Positions 50,742 to 58,824 of a stretch of 64,000 bases of DNA are shown in pieces. This stretch comes from Cyanobium sp. Aljojuca 7A6 (lineage in GTDB: Bacteria > Cyanobacteriota > Cyanobacteriia > PCC-6307 > Cyanobiaceae). The stretch is from positions 49,177 to 113,176 of the forward strand of contig NZ_JAGQCY010000012.1 in assembly GCF_024346455.1 (NCBI RefSeq), in the 5' to 3' direction. The notes under the pieces are model-generated. The model did no database searches, was not told where the DNA came from, and was given only the letters and a program-made list of their open reading frames with translations. Position 1 is the stretch's first letter; every line of letters starts with the position of its first letter. Both the position numbers and the translations under genes were made by a program.

Positions 50742-51029
50742 ATGCCTCGCCCCCTCCCCGCTACCCTGGCTCTTGGCCTCCTGATCGGGGCGGCCGCCCC
50801 AGCCCATGCCCAGTCCCCGGTTGTCAACCTGGTGGCCAAAAGGGTGGTGGAGCGCTACCAGAAATCCACCTGTGACCAACTCTGGGCCGCCCGCAGTGAG
50901 CGGCGTGGGTCGCAGGAACAGCGGGTGCTCGACATGCTCAATGACGATCCCCAGATGCGCCAGACCTTCATCGATCAGATCGCCGGCCCGGTGATGAACA
51001 AGTTGATCGTCTGCGGGATGATCCCCTGA
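50742..51029 (+). CDS. Small periplasmic protein
   Basis: This 95-residue protein (ATG 50742) has a signal peptide MPRPLPATLALGLLIGAAAP cleaved near AHAQ. The ~70-residue mature helical domain has two cysteines (STCDQLW, IVCGMIP) and a RVLDMLNDDPQMRQTFIDQIAGPVM-type helix pair (family name not known to me). A longer frame from 50655 adds an unlikely leader. Similar small secreted helical proteins occur in cyanobacteria. The role is unknown. Confidence 0.68.
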   Translation: MPRPLPATLALGLLIGAAAPAHAQSPVVNLVAKRVVERYQKSTCDQLWAARSERRGSQEQRVLDMLNDDPQMRQTFIDQIAGPVMNKLIVCGMIP

Positions 51030-51052
51030 GCGGCCCCCTCGGCTGGCAGCCC

Positions 51053-52381
51053 TCAGCCAGCAGCCGTGAGCCACCAGCGCCCCAGGCCCACCACGGTGGC
51101 GATGCCGATCACGGGCAGGGCCCCGAGGCCCCGTCCCAGCAGCGCCACAGCCGCCAGCAGCACCGCCACGGCGCCGCCATCGAGAGTTCCGGCTGGGGCC
51201 AGGGCAGGCCCGGCCAGGTAGAGCGCCAGGCTCAGGATCACCCCCACCACGGCGGCGGTGATGGCGGTGAGGGGTGCGCCGACGCGCAGGTCCTCGCGGC
51301 TCGCCTCGACCAGGGGACCGCCGGCCAGGATGAACAGGAACGACGGCAGGAAGGTGAACCACACCACCACCAGGGCGGCCACCACGCCGGCCGAAAGGGT
51401 GCCGCTGCCGTTCCAGCCCCCCATGAAGCCCACGAAGGCCACCACCATGATCAATGGCCCAGGTGTGGTCTCCCCGAGGGCCAGGCCGTCCACCATCTGG
51501 CCGGCCTCCAGCCAGCCGAAGCTCTCCACCGCCCCCTGGGCCACGTAGGGGAGCACGGCGTAGGCGCCCCCGAAGCTGATCAGGGCCACCTTGGTGAAGA
51601 ACCGGGCCATGGTGGCGAGCTGGCCGTTCCAGCCGCCCGCCAGGCTCAGCAGGGCCAGGGGCAGGCCGAGGGCCACCCCGCCCCCCAGCAGGGTGAGGCC
51701 GAAGCGGCGCCAGTGGAAGCGGGCATGGGCGGGCGTGGGCGTGTCATCGCCGTGCAGGGCGGCGCCAGGGGGAGTGGCCCCTGGCGTGGCATTCGGAGTG
51801 GCGCTGGCTACAGCCCGCGACGGGGCCTGGAACAGGGCTGGTCGCAGCCGGCCACCGATCCAGCCCACCAGGGCCGTGGCGAGGATCAGGGCCGGGTAGG
51901 GCACCCGAGCCACACTCAGGGCCAGACAGGCCGCCGCCGCGATCAGCACCAGGGCGGGGTTGTGGAGCGTGCGCCGCCCCAGCCGCCAGGTCGCCTGGAG
52001 CACGATCCCCAGCACGGCCGGTTTGAGCGCCCAGAACACCGCCACCAGCACCGGAAGCTGGCCCCAGAGGGCATAGATCGCCGAGAGGCTCAGCAGCACC
52101 AGCACCGAGGGCAGCAGGAACAGGCCCCCGGCGATCAGGGCGCCGCCCAGGCCGTGCATCAGCCAGCCGAGATAGGTGGCCAGCTGGGTGGCTTCCGGCC
52201 CCGGCAGCAGCATGCAGTAGTTGAGCGCGTGCAGAAAGCGCCGCTCCGACAGCCAGCGCCGGCGCTCCACTAGCTCGGCGTGCAGCAGCCCGATCTGACC
52301 GGCCGGCCCACCGAAGCTGACCAGCCCCAGCCGCAGCCAGAAGCGGGCGGCGCTGGCGAGGCTGAAAGGATCCTGCGTCAT
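51053..52381 (-). CDS. chrA: ChrA-type chromate transporter
   Basis: This 442-residue protein with 10-12 helices consists of two homologous CHR domains, the long-chain ChrA layout. The first domain has LGLVSFGGPAGQIGLLHAELV and LLPGPEATQLATYLGW; the second has KVALISFGGAYAVLPYVAQGAV and LALGETTPGPLIMVVAFVGF. The charged linker in the middle is Pro/Ala/Thr-rich. ChrA exports chromate and may also handle sulfate-like anions; the sulfate genes 1.5 kb away are notable but not proof. It starts at ATG 52381. Confidence 0.93.
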   Translation of the reverse strand: MTQDPFSLASAARFWLRLGLVSFGGPAGQIGLLHAELVERRRWLSERRFLHALNYCMLLPGPEATQLATYLGWLMHGLGGALIAGGLFLLPSVLVLLSLSAIYALWGQLPVLVAVFWALKPAVLGIVLQATWRLGRRTLHNPALVLIAAAACLALSVARVPYPALILATALVGWIGGRLRPALFQAPSRAVASATPNATPGATPPGAALHGDDTPTPAHARFHWRRFGLTLLGGGVALGLPLALLSLAGGWNGQLATMARFFTKVALISFGGAYAVLPYVAQGAVESFGWLEAGQMVDGLALGETTPGPLIMVVAFVGFMGGWNGSGTLSAGVVAALVVVWFTFLPSFLFILAGGPLVEASREDLRVGAPLTAITAAVVGVILSLALYLAGPALAPAGTLDGGAVAVLLAAVALLGRGLGALPVIGIATVVGLGRWWLTAAG

Positions 52382-52551
52382 CGTTCAGCCATTCCAGGTG
52401 CACACCTTAATCAGCCTGGCGGTTGTCGAAGCCAGCTCACGGAGTCCATCATCGGGCCTGGGAATCTGATGTGCTTTCACTTACACCTTGCCGACCAAAG
52501 TGGAAGCAAGATTCGCTCAGTTCTGGTGTCTGTCTCGCCAGCCTGAAGCCG

Positions 52552-52758
52552 ATGCGACGCCAACCCCGGATCGATGAGTTATCGGAGCCATCAGGGGAAT
52601 CCAGTGACCGTACCTTCTTCAGTCCCTGGACGAATTGGCGGGCCTGGGTCGTGATTCTTGGTGGTGTTGTCATCGGTTATGGGATCGGCTTTTCGCCCCA
52701 GTTGTTCATCGTCCTGGCGATGGTGTGTCTGGCTTGCGGCTGGTTCTTCGGGCGTTGA
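52552..52758 (+). CDS. Small membrane protein, 68 residues
   Basis: Starting at ATG 52552 (MRRQPRIDELSEPSGE), a polar ~30-residue N-terminus leads into WTNWRAWVVILGGVVIGYGIGF and LFIVLAMVCLACGWFFG, two closely spaced membrane helices. It carries no catalytic motif. The upstream part of the frame (from 52423) is unlike coding sequence. It is probably a membrane-anchored small protein of unknown role. Confidence 0.5.
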   Translation: MRRQPRIDELSEPSGESSDRTFFSPWTNWRAWVVILGGVVIGYGIGFSPQLFIVLAMVCLACGWFFGR

Positions 52759-52973
52759 TCCGCACCCAAAGTCTTTTCACACCCTGTGGCCATCCATGCT
52801 CATGTCAGTTGATTCGACTCCATCGTCAGTGGTCCATGCCCCGGCGCTTCAGCCCCTGCCCAACATCCTCGGCCCGACCCTGCTGCTGGTTGTTGGGTTC
52901 CTGATGGTCCCCATCAACCCACCCCCTGCTCTGTGTCGGATTCGGCCATCAGGACGCGATTCAATCCTCAGCC

Positions 52974-53033
52974 GTGCAGCTGGCGGAGCAGCTGCTCAAC
53001 CTCGGCTACCGCCATGTCTTCTGTCTGGCCTAG
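52974..53033 (+). pseudogene. Possible N-terminal relic of a TPP-dependent enzyme
   Basis: The plus strand reads QLAEQLLNLGYRHVFCLA and then TAG (53031-53033). This resembles the N-terminal helix and first strand of acetolactate-synthase-like TPP enzymes (Q/E-L-L-x-x-L-x-x-x-GV/Y-x-HVF-x-x-PG-E), which would continue with GE at the stop. The frame is open a short way upstream but has no clear start. The rest of the enzyme is absent; the amidotransferase gene occupies the other strand. Confidence 0.3.
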
Positions 53034-53833
53034 GCGATTCGGGGGGTGACGGGATCCGGTGGCTGGTGCCGCACCACCTCTCCGTCCACCAGCAGCACGG
53101 CTTCCCCCGCCTGCAATGGAAGCCATTCCTCGTCCGTGGTGAGTGGTTCGGTGCTGACGATCGTCACGACGTCATCAGCGCCGGCCAGCTCGGAGAAGTC
53201 GACGCTGAGGTCGTCATCGGCGAGGGTGGCCCGGCCGAAGGGAGACCGGCGTGTGATCCGGTGCAGCCGGCTGCTGGCGTGGGCGAACAGCCAGCTGCCG
53301 TTGCTGATCAGGCAGTTGAATGTGCCCAGCTTCGCGAGTCGCCGCGAACTCTCCACCAGCGTGGCGAAGCTGGCATCGAGGTCCTCCGGATCGGCCCCGG
53401 CGGCGTTCAGCTGCTCCAGGATCCAGCAGAAGGCGATTTCGCTGTCGGTGGATCCCTCCGGCCGAAACAGGTGCGTGTCCGGCAGGCCCCCCAGCAGGTT
53501 GCCGTTATGGGCGAACACCCACTCGCGGCCGCGCCAGCGGCGGTGGAAGGGGTGGCAGTTCTCCAGGGCCACCACCCCCTGGGTGGCCTTGCGGATGTGG
53601 GCGATCGAGCAGCGGGAGCGCAGATCCAGGCGGGCCACTTTGGCGGCGATGGGCGAGAAGGCAGCCGGGGCGTCCTCCCGGTACAGATGCACCCCACGGC
53701 CGTCGGGGTCGAAGCTGGCCACCCCCCAACCGTCGGCATGGCACCCGGTGGCTCCTCCCCGCCGGGTGAGGCCATGGAAGGAGAAGCGCATGTCGGTGGG
53801 GGTGTTGGCGCTGAGGGCCAGCAGTTCACACAT
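53030..53833 (-). CDS. Class II glutamine amidotransferase (YafJ/EgtC-like)
   Basis: This 267-residue protein has the N-terminal nucleophile Cys2 (MCELLALSA), then RRGGATGCHADGWGVASF, a CSIAHIRKATQG substrate-binding strand and FAHNGNLLGG, the usual class II amidotransferase landmarks. No synthase domain is attached, so it is a YafJ/EgtC-type hydrolase with unknown substrate; in EgtC a gamma-glutamyl bond is cut. ATG 53833 fixes Cys2, leaving the start unambiguous. It lies 40 bases downstream of the sulfate-binding gene. Confidence 0.87.
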   Translation of the reverse strand: MCELLALSANTPTDMRFSFHGLTRRGGATGCHADGWGVASFDPDGRGVHLYREDAPAAFSPIAAKVARLDLRSRCSIAHIRKATQGVVALENCHPFHRRWRGREWVFAHNGNLLGGLPDTHLFRPEGSTDSEIAFCWILEQLNAAGADPEDLDASFATLVESSRRLAKLGTFNCLISNGSWLFAHASSRLHRITRRSPFGRATLADDDLSVDFSELAGADDVVTIVSTEPLTTDEEWLPLQAGEAVLLVDGEVVRHQPPDPVTPRIA

Positions 53834-53873
53834 CTCCCGAGGTCCACCGTCGCCCCCATTGTCTCCGTCCGGA

Positions 53874-54959
53874 TCAGCGCGAGCTTCTGAACAGCTGGTC
53901 CCAGACCCCGTCCTTGGCGAAGAAGGTGGCGTTGATCGTGTTCCAGCCTCCGAAGTCGCCGGCCGAGAAGACCTGCTTCACGGGGGCGAAGCGGCCCTTG
54001 ACCCGGCTCCAGACGCCGGGATTGACCGGACGGAAGCCCTCCTCGGCGAAGATCTCCTGGGCCGGCTCGCTTTGCAGGTAGGCGGCCAGAGCTTCGGCGG
54101 CCTTGCGGGTGCCCTTGCGGTCCACGTTGCGGTCGATGACGGTCACCGGGCCCTCGATGCGGATGTTCACCTCCGGCACGATGAAGGGCGCTTTGAGATC
54201 ACCGGTCCGTGTCGCCAGGATCGCTGCGTTCTCGTAATTCAGCAGCACGTCGCCCTGGCCGCGCTTGAGGAACACGTCGCTGGCCTCGCGGGCGTCCCTG
54301 GGCAGGTTGTCGACGTTGCGGTAGACCGAATTCACGTAGGACTTCGCCTGGGCCTCGCTGCCCCCGGTCTGGCTGATGGAGCCCCAGAGGCCCAGGAAGT
54401 TCCAGCGGGCGCCGCCGGAGGTCTTGGGATTGGCCGTCACCACGGTGACGCTGGGCTTGGCCAGATCCGCCCAGGTGCGAACACCTTTGGGATTGCCGTC
54501 GCGCGTGACGAAGGCCACCACCGAGTGGGTGATGATCGATCCGCCCGGCAGGTCCTTCTCCCAGCCCGGCTGCACCAGGCCCTCCTCCTGAAGTTTGAGC
54601 ACGTCACCGGCCAGGGCCAGGGTGGCCACGTCGGCATCGAGGCCATCGATGATCGCCCGGGACTGGGAACCGGAGCCGCCGTAGCTGGCCTTGACGGCAA
54701 TGGCCTGGCCGGTTCTGGCCTTCCAGTCGGCTTCGAACTTGGGCAGGATCCGGTCGTAGGCCCCCTTGGTCACGGCGTAGCTCACCAGCAGCAGCTCCTG
54801 GGGAGCGTTGCTGCCGCCGGCACCGGCGCCTTCCTCGGGCCGGGGGCTGCAGCCGGTCAGGGCCAGGCCCCCGAGCAGGAGACCGCTGATGGCGAGGGGG
54901 GCGGTGGAACGAGCGAAGCGGGAAACCACGGTTCTTTGATCGACAATTCGGCAGAGCAT
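53874..54959 (-). CDS. sbpA: Sulfate/thiosulfate-binding lipoprotein, copy 1
   Basis: This 361-residue periplasmic binding protein for the CysTWA permease has the core strings ELLLVSYAVTKGAYDRILP, SYGGSGSQSRAIIDGLDADV, a GWEKDLP segment, NPKTSGGARWNFLGLWG, and RGQGDVLLNYENAAIL, all typical of Sbp. A lipobox (LALTGC) marks it as a lipoprotein, unlike copy 2. The ATG at 54959 is followed by a possible GTG ten codons later that would give a more ordinary signal peptide. A 17-base poly-C tract lies 47 bases upstream. Confidence 0.93.
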   Translation of the reverse strand: MLCRIVDQRTVVSRFARSTAPLAISGLLLGGLALTGCSPRPEEGAGAGGSNAPQELLLVSYAVTKGAYDRILPKFEADWKARTGQAIAVKASYGGSGSQSRAIIDGLDADVATLALAGDVLKLQEEGLVQPGWEKDLPGGSIITHSVVAFVTRDGNPKGVRTWADLAKPSVTVVTANPKTSGGARWNFLGLWGSISQTGGSEAQAKSYVNSVYRNVDNLPRDAREASDVFLKRGQGDVLLNYENAAILATRTGDLKAPFIVPEVNIRIEGPVTVIDRNVDRKGTRKAAEALAAYLQSEPAQEIFAEEGFRPVNPGVWSRVKGRFAPVKQVFSAGDFGGWNTINATFFAKDGVWDQLFRSSR

Positions 54960-55005
54960 ACACCGGTTTTCCGATCGTCTATTCAGTCTCCTGTGCCCCT
55001 GGCTT

Positions 55006-55022
55006 CCCCCCCCCCCCCCCCC
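55006..55022. repeat. 17-base poly-C (poly-G on coding strand) tract
   Basis: An uninterrupted run of 17 C lies in the 85-base gap between the two sbp genes, 22 bases downstream of the copy 2 stop and 47 bases upstream of the copy 1 start. Read on the coding strand it is poly-G. Such a long homopolymer is exceptional for this window and prone to slippage; it could affect promoter spacing or mRNA structure, or be a read-length artefact. Confidence 0.9.
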
Positions 55023-55044
55023 GCTCAGGGGGTCAGCTCCTGGA

Positions 55045-56139
55045 TCAGCGGGACTTGGAGAAGATCGAATCCCAGAGACCTCCTTTGCCGAAGAACCGCT
55101 TGTTGATGGTCTCCCAGCCGCCGAAGTCCCTGGCAGTGAACAGCTTCGAGACCGGAGCGAATCGAGATCTCGTCTCGCCCTTCACCTTGGCGGTGACGGG
55201 CCTGAATCCTTCCTCGGCGAAGGCCCTCTGGGCGGAATCGGTGTAGAGATAGCGGGCGAAGGCTTCAGCCACCTTGCGGGTTCCCTTGCGGTCCACGTTC
55301 TTGTCGACCACGGCGATCGGCCCCTCGATCAGGATGTTGGTGGTGGGAACGATGTACGGGGTCTTCCAGGTGCCGCTCTTCCTGGCCAGGATCGCTTCGT
55401 TTTCGTAGTTGAGCAGCACGTCACCCTGGCTGCGCTTCACGAAGACGTCGGTCGCCTCCCGGGCATCCTTGGGCAGGGTTTCCACATTTCGGTAGACGTT
55501 GGTGACGAAGGCGCGGGCTTTGGCCTCAGTGCCGCCGGTTTCCGTCACCGAGCCCCACAGGCCGAGAAAGTTCCAGCGGGCGCCGCCGGAGGTCTTGGGA
55601 TTGGCAGAGATCACTTCAACGTTCTTGTTGTCGAGATCGCTCCAGTTGCGGATCTTCTTGGGATTGCCGGGCCGCACGAAGAAGGCGACCACCGAGTTGG
55701 TGATGATGCTGTTGTTGGGGTTTTCCTTTTCCCAGCCGGGACGGATCAGGCCCGCCTCCTGGAGCTTGAGGGTGTCGGCCGTCAGGGCCAGGCCCACCAC
55801 ATCCGCCGCCAGGCCGTCGATCACCGCCCGGGTCTGGGATCCTGACCCGCCGTAGCTGACGCGGATGAGGACGTTCTGGCCGGTTCGCTTCTTCCAGTCG
55901 GCCGTGAAACGGGGGATGATCTTGTCGTAGGCCGCCTTGGTGACGGCGTAGGAGACCAGCAGCAGTTCCTGATTTTTCGCCGGTTGCTGGGCCTGGGCCT
56001 GCAGGGGCAGCAGGGTGCCGGAACCCCCCAGGGCAAGGGCGACCGCCAGCGGAGTGGCGGCCAGGGGGGCGGCCACCAGGCCGGGAAGCCAGGGGCGGCG
56101 GGTGGCTGGGGCGGCCGGCGAGGAGAACGAACCAAGCAC
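55045..56139 (-). CDS. sbpA: Sulfate/thiosulfate-binding protein, copy 2
   Basis: This 364-residue paralogue of the downstream gene shares the same blocks (LLLVSYAVTKAAYDKIIP, YGGSGSQTRAVIDGLAADVV, NPKTSGGARWNFLGLWG, GDVLLNYENEAIL and the GGWETIN end). It starts at GTG 56139. The N-terminal ~45 residues contain a Sec signal (LAATPLAVALALGGSGTLLPLQAQA) with no lipobox, so this copy is probably soluble in the periplasm. The tandem arrangement indicates a duplication with divergent anchoring. It is divergent from the Rrf2 gene. Confidence 0.93.
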   Translation of the reverse strand: MLGSFSSPAAPATRRPWLPGLVAAPLAATPLAVALALGGSGTLLPLQAQAQQPAKNQELLLVSYAVTKAAYDKIIPRFTADWKKRTGQNVLIRVSYGGSGSQTRAVIDGLAADVVGLALTADTLKLQEAGLIRPGWEKENPNNSIITNSVVAFFVRPGNPKKIRNWSDLDNKNVEVISANPKTSGGARWNFLGLWGSVTETGGTEAKARAFVTNVYRNVETLPKDAREATDVFVKRSQGDVLLNYENEAILARKSGTWKTPYIVPTTNILIEGPIAVVDKNVDRKGTRKVAEAFARYLYTDSAQRAFAEEGFRPVTAKVKGETRSRFAPVSKLFTARDFGGWETINKRFFGKGGLWDSIFSKSR

Positions 56140-56283
56140 GGTTATCCGATGGGTGAACCGCCGAAAGCTATCCGGCGGTCCGGCGCTTCGATGTAGGGCG
56201 GATTACAGCGGCATGGGGCCTGGCAGGCGGCTTCGGCAGGGTCGGTGGCTGTCACAATCCCCGTACGACAACCGGGGAATCCC

Positions 56284-56715
56284 TTGGCCTTCAGTGCGAA
56301 AACCGGCTACGGCCTCGTCTCGCTCATGGAGCTGGCCGCCATCCATTCCCGCGGCGGGGTGCTGCAGGTGGCGGAGATCGCCCAACGCCAGGGCATCCCC
56401 GATCGCTACCTGGAGCAGATGCTGGCCAGCCTGCGGCGGGGTCAGATCCTGCGCAGCATCCGTGGCCCGAAGGGCGGCTACCAGCTGGCCCGGCCGCCGG
56501 CAGAGATCCGCGTCGATGCCATCGTCAGCTGCCTGGAGGGGGACGTTGCCCCCCGCTCCGGTGGCGAGAGCGCCACGCCCGAATTCGAGGTACTCAGCCG
56601 GCTGGAGCAGCGGTTGGAGGAGGCCCGTCTCGAGATTCTCTCCGGTACCACCCTGCAGGACCTGCTTGACCAGCGGGACCACCTGGCCCAGGCCCAGGCG
56701 ATGTACTTCATCTGA
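56284..56715 (+). CDS. Rrf2-family transcriptional regulator
   Basis: This 143-residue winged-helix regulator starts at TTG 56284 (LAFSAKTGYGLVSLMELA), which places the start where Rrf2 proteins normally begin; a GTG at 56245 adds 13 unlikely residues. The HTH is at VLQVAEIAQRQGIPDRYLEQMLASLRR, followed by the GPKGGYQLARPPAEI wing. The three cysteines that bind an Fe-S cluster in IscR are absent (only one Cys), so it resembles CymR-type sulfur regulators. Being divergent from the sbp genes, it is a candidate repressor of sulfate uptake. Confidence 0.88.
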   Translation: MAFSAKTGYGLVSLMELAAIHSRGGVLQVAEIAQRQGIPDRYLEQMLASLRRGQILRSIRGPKGGYQLARPPAEIRVDAIVSCLEGDVAPRSGGESATPEFEVLSRLEQRLEEARLEILSGTTLQDLLDQRDHLAQAQAMYFI

Positions 56716-56894
56716 ACCAGGGCCCGCTCTGGATCGTTAAATAGACCACATTACCGATGGGGAATGTGAGGTATGGTTTGGGGGTCCCCGCAGGCTCCCC
56801 ATGTGCTGTTGTCGGCGAATGCCTGTTGCCAGCCGATCGCTGGCCGTTCGCTCTGCCCAGATGACCCCGACCCCATCCCTTCTTTCCTGCGGCC

Positions 56895-57446
56895 ATGACC
56901 ACCTCACGAACACCCCAGGTTCTCCGCCTCACGCTCCTGCCCAATGACGTGCTGCCCGATGGGCTGCACTGGCGAATCCAGGACGGCTACATCCGCACCG
57001 TCTCCCACGACGAGGAAGGGGACTCCTTCACCCTGGGCCTCTGGGGTCCCGGCGACTGGGTGACCAATGCCTACTCAGCGCTGCGGCCGGTGGAGATCCA
57101 GTGCCTGTCCACCGTCGTGGTGGAGCAGGCCCATCCCAGCGAGGCCGAGATCCTGGCCTTTCTGCATCACCAGATCCGGAACACCGAGGAGCTGTTCGAG
57201 ATCAACCGTGTCCGTGGTGCTGACTCACGGCTGCTGAGGCTGCTGAGCTGGATCGGCATCCGCTTCGGACAGGTCAGCAGCCGGGGCTACAGGCTCTCGC
57301 TTCGCGACATGAACCTCACCCACTAGGCCCTGGCGGAGATCTGCGGCCTCACCCGGGTGACGGTCACCAAGACCCTCAACCATTTCAAGCGCCTCGGCTT
57401 GCTGAATCAGGTGAGTGACACCGACCTGATGGTCAGCATCACCTGA
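56895..57446 (+). pseudogene. cysR: CysR-like Crp/Fnr regulator split by an in-frame amber codon
   Basis: One frame of 184 codons is interrupted by TAG at 57324-57326. Before the stop lie a cupin-like Crp sensor domain (WRIQDGYIRTVSHDEEGD, TLGLWGPGDWV) and the dimer helix (SRLLRLLSWIGIRFG). Right after it the frame continues as ALAEICGLTRVTVTKTLNHF and GLLNQVSDTDLMVSIT, the recognition helix and wing of a Crp HTH. The sequence around the stop (NLTH-stop-ALAEICG) indicates CAG to TAG, Gln to amber. The location among sulfate genes supports CysR, the Crp-type sulfur regulator of Synechococcus. Without readthrough the protein lacks its DNA-binding helix. Confidence 0.75.
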
Positions 57447-57515
57447 GCGCTCCTGCGGGCCTTCCCCTGCGGGGGGCCTGCCACTCCTGCTGACCCCATC
57501 CACCCCACGACATCC

Positions 57516-57707
57516 ATGGCCGCCCAGTACTTCCGCTCCAGGCTCAATGAGCCCCAGCCCCAACGCTTCACCCTCGTCTTCCGCAACGGCGAGCTGCTGC
57601 GCCACCAGGATCCCCTGGCCGTGGCCCAGTACCTCGCCGATGCCCGCCTGGCGGAGGTTCATTCCGAACCTCCCCGCCGCCGCGCCGCCGCATCTCAGAT
57701 CGAGTAG
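57516..57707 (+). CDS. Small protein, 63 residues, unknown function
   Basis: Starting at ATG 57516, this reads as a short alpha/beta protein ([29 protein letters not shown]) with a basic Arg-rich tail. There is no signal peptide or membrane helix. The last 13 bases overlap the end of convergent cysA. It lies directly after the cysR-like gene and may belong to the same transcript. The composition favours a true gene, but no family is recognised. Confidence 0.5.
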   Translation: MAAQYFRSRLNEPQPQRFTLVFRNGELLRHQDPLAVAQYLADARLAEVHSEPPRRRAAASQIE

Positions 57708-58717
57708 TCCGGCTGGAAGGCGTGGGCCTGGCGACTGATCACATGCAGTCGGTCGCCAGGTTTCAGGTTGGCGTAGTCGACTTCTTCGCGGGGGAACTGG
57801 GCCACCACCACTTCTTCGGTATCGAGCACCAGTTCCGCCTGCAGGTCGCGACCCATGTGGGTGAGGCGACGCAGGCGTGCCGGCACGGTGCCCGGCTGGG
57901 GGGTGGCATGAACCTGCACGTGGTGGGGGCGCACGAAGATCCGCCCCTCCGTCGGCAGCGGCGGCACGGCGCCACGGTGCACGGGAAGGGCGCCGCTGGG
58001 CAGCTCGTTGACGGCCCCCACGAAGCTCATCACGAAGGGGGAGGTGGGATGGTCGTAGATCTCGGCCGGGGAGCCGATCTGCTCCACCCGCCCTTCGTTC
58101 ATCACCACGATCCGATCGGCCACCTCCATGGCCTCCTCCTGGTCGTGGGTCACGATCACGGTGGTGACGTGCATCTCGTCGTGGAGGTTGCGCAGCCAGG
58201 CGCGCAGTTCCTTGCGCACCTTGGCATCGAGGGCGCTGAAGGGCTCATCGAGCAGCAGCACCCGGGGCTGCACCGCCAGGGCCCGGGCCAGGGCCACCCG
58301 CTGGCGCTGGCCGCCGGACAGCTGGGAGGGGAAGCGGCTGCCATAACCCCGCAGGTGCACGAGGTCGAGCAGCTCGTCCACCCGGCGCCGGATCGCCTCG
58401 GGCTTCCAGCGGCGCAGTTCGAGGCCGAAGGCCACATTGCGGCGCACATTGCGGTGCTTGAACAGGGCGAAATGCTGGAACACGAAGCCCACCTGACGCT
58501 CCTGCACCGACCGCTGGGTGGCCTCTTCGCCAGTGATCCAGATGCGGCCCGTATCGGCCTCCTCCAGCCCGGCGATCAGGCGCAGCAGGGTGCTCTTGCC
58601 CGACCCGGACGGCCCCAGCAAGGCCACCAGGGAGCCGCTTTCCACGTCGACGCTGACGTCGTCCACGGCGCGGAAATCGCCGAAGCTCTTGCTGACGTTG
58701 GCGACGCGAATGCCCAT
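57695..58717 (-). CDS. cysA: Sulfate/thiosulfate ABC transporter ATPase
   Basis: This 340-residue ATPase has Walker [10 protein letters not shown] (residues 36-44), Q-loop VFQHFALF, signature [15 protein letters not shown], Walker [17 protein letters not shown] and switch [14 protein letters not shown]-terminal regulatory TOBE-like region ([31 protein letters not shown]) follows. [15 protein letters not shown] matches CysA rather than other importers. ATG 58717 is the start. It is divergent from cysT, with a 107-base shared upstream region. Confidence 0.94.
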   Translation of the reverse strand: MGIRVANVSKSFGDFRAVDDVSVDVESGSLVALLGPSGSGKSTLLRLIAGLEEADTGRIWITGEEATQRSVQERQVGFVFQHFALFKHRNVRRNVAFGLELRRWKPEAIRRRVDELLDLVHLRGYGSRFPSQLSGGQRQRVALARALAVQPRVLLLDEPFSALDAKVRKELRAWLRNLHDEMHVTTVIVTHDQEEAMEVADRIVVMNEGRVEQIGSPAEIYDHPTSPFVMSFVGAVNELPSGALPVHRGAVPPLPTEGRIFVRPHHVQVHATPQPGTVPARLRRLTHMGRDLQAELVLDTEEVVVAQFPREEVDYANLKPGDRLHVISRQAHAFQPDYSI

Positions 58718-58824
58718 CGGAACGGCCTGGGTGGCGGTGGAGAGCCGAATATACCGCTAAACGCACCGTCAAACCGTCCTTTGGGGTGATACGGTCAGCG
58801 CCTCCCCGCCGATCCGGCGCCTTG

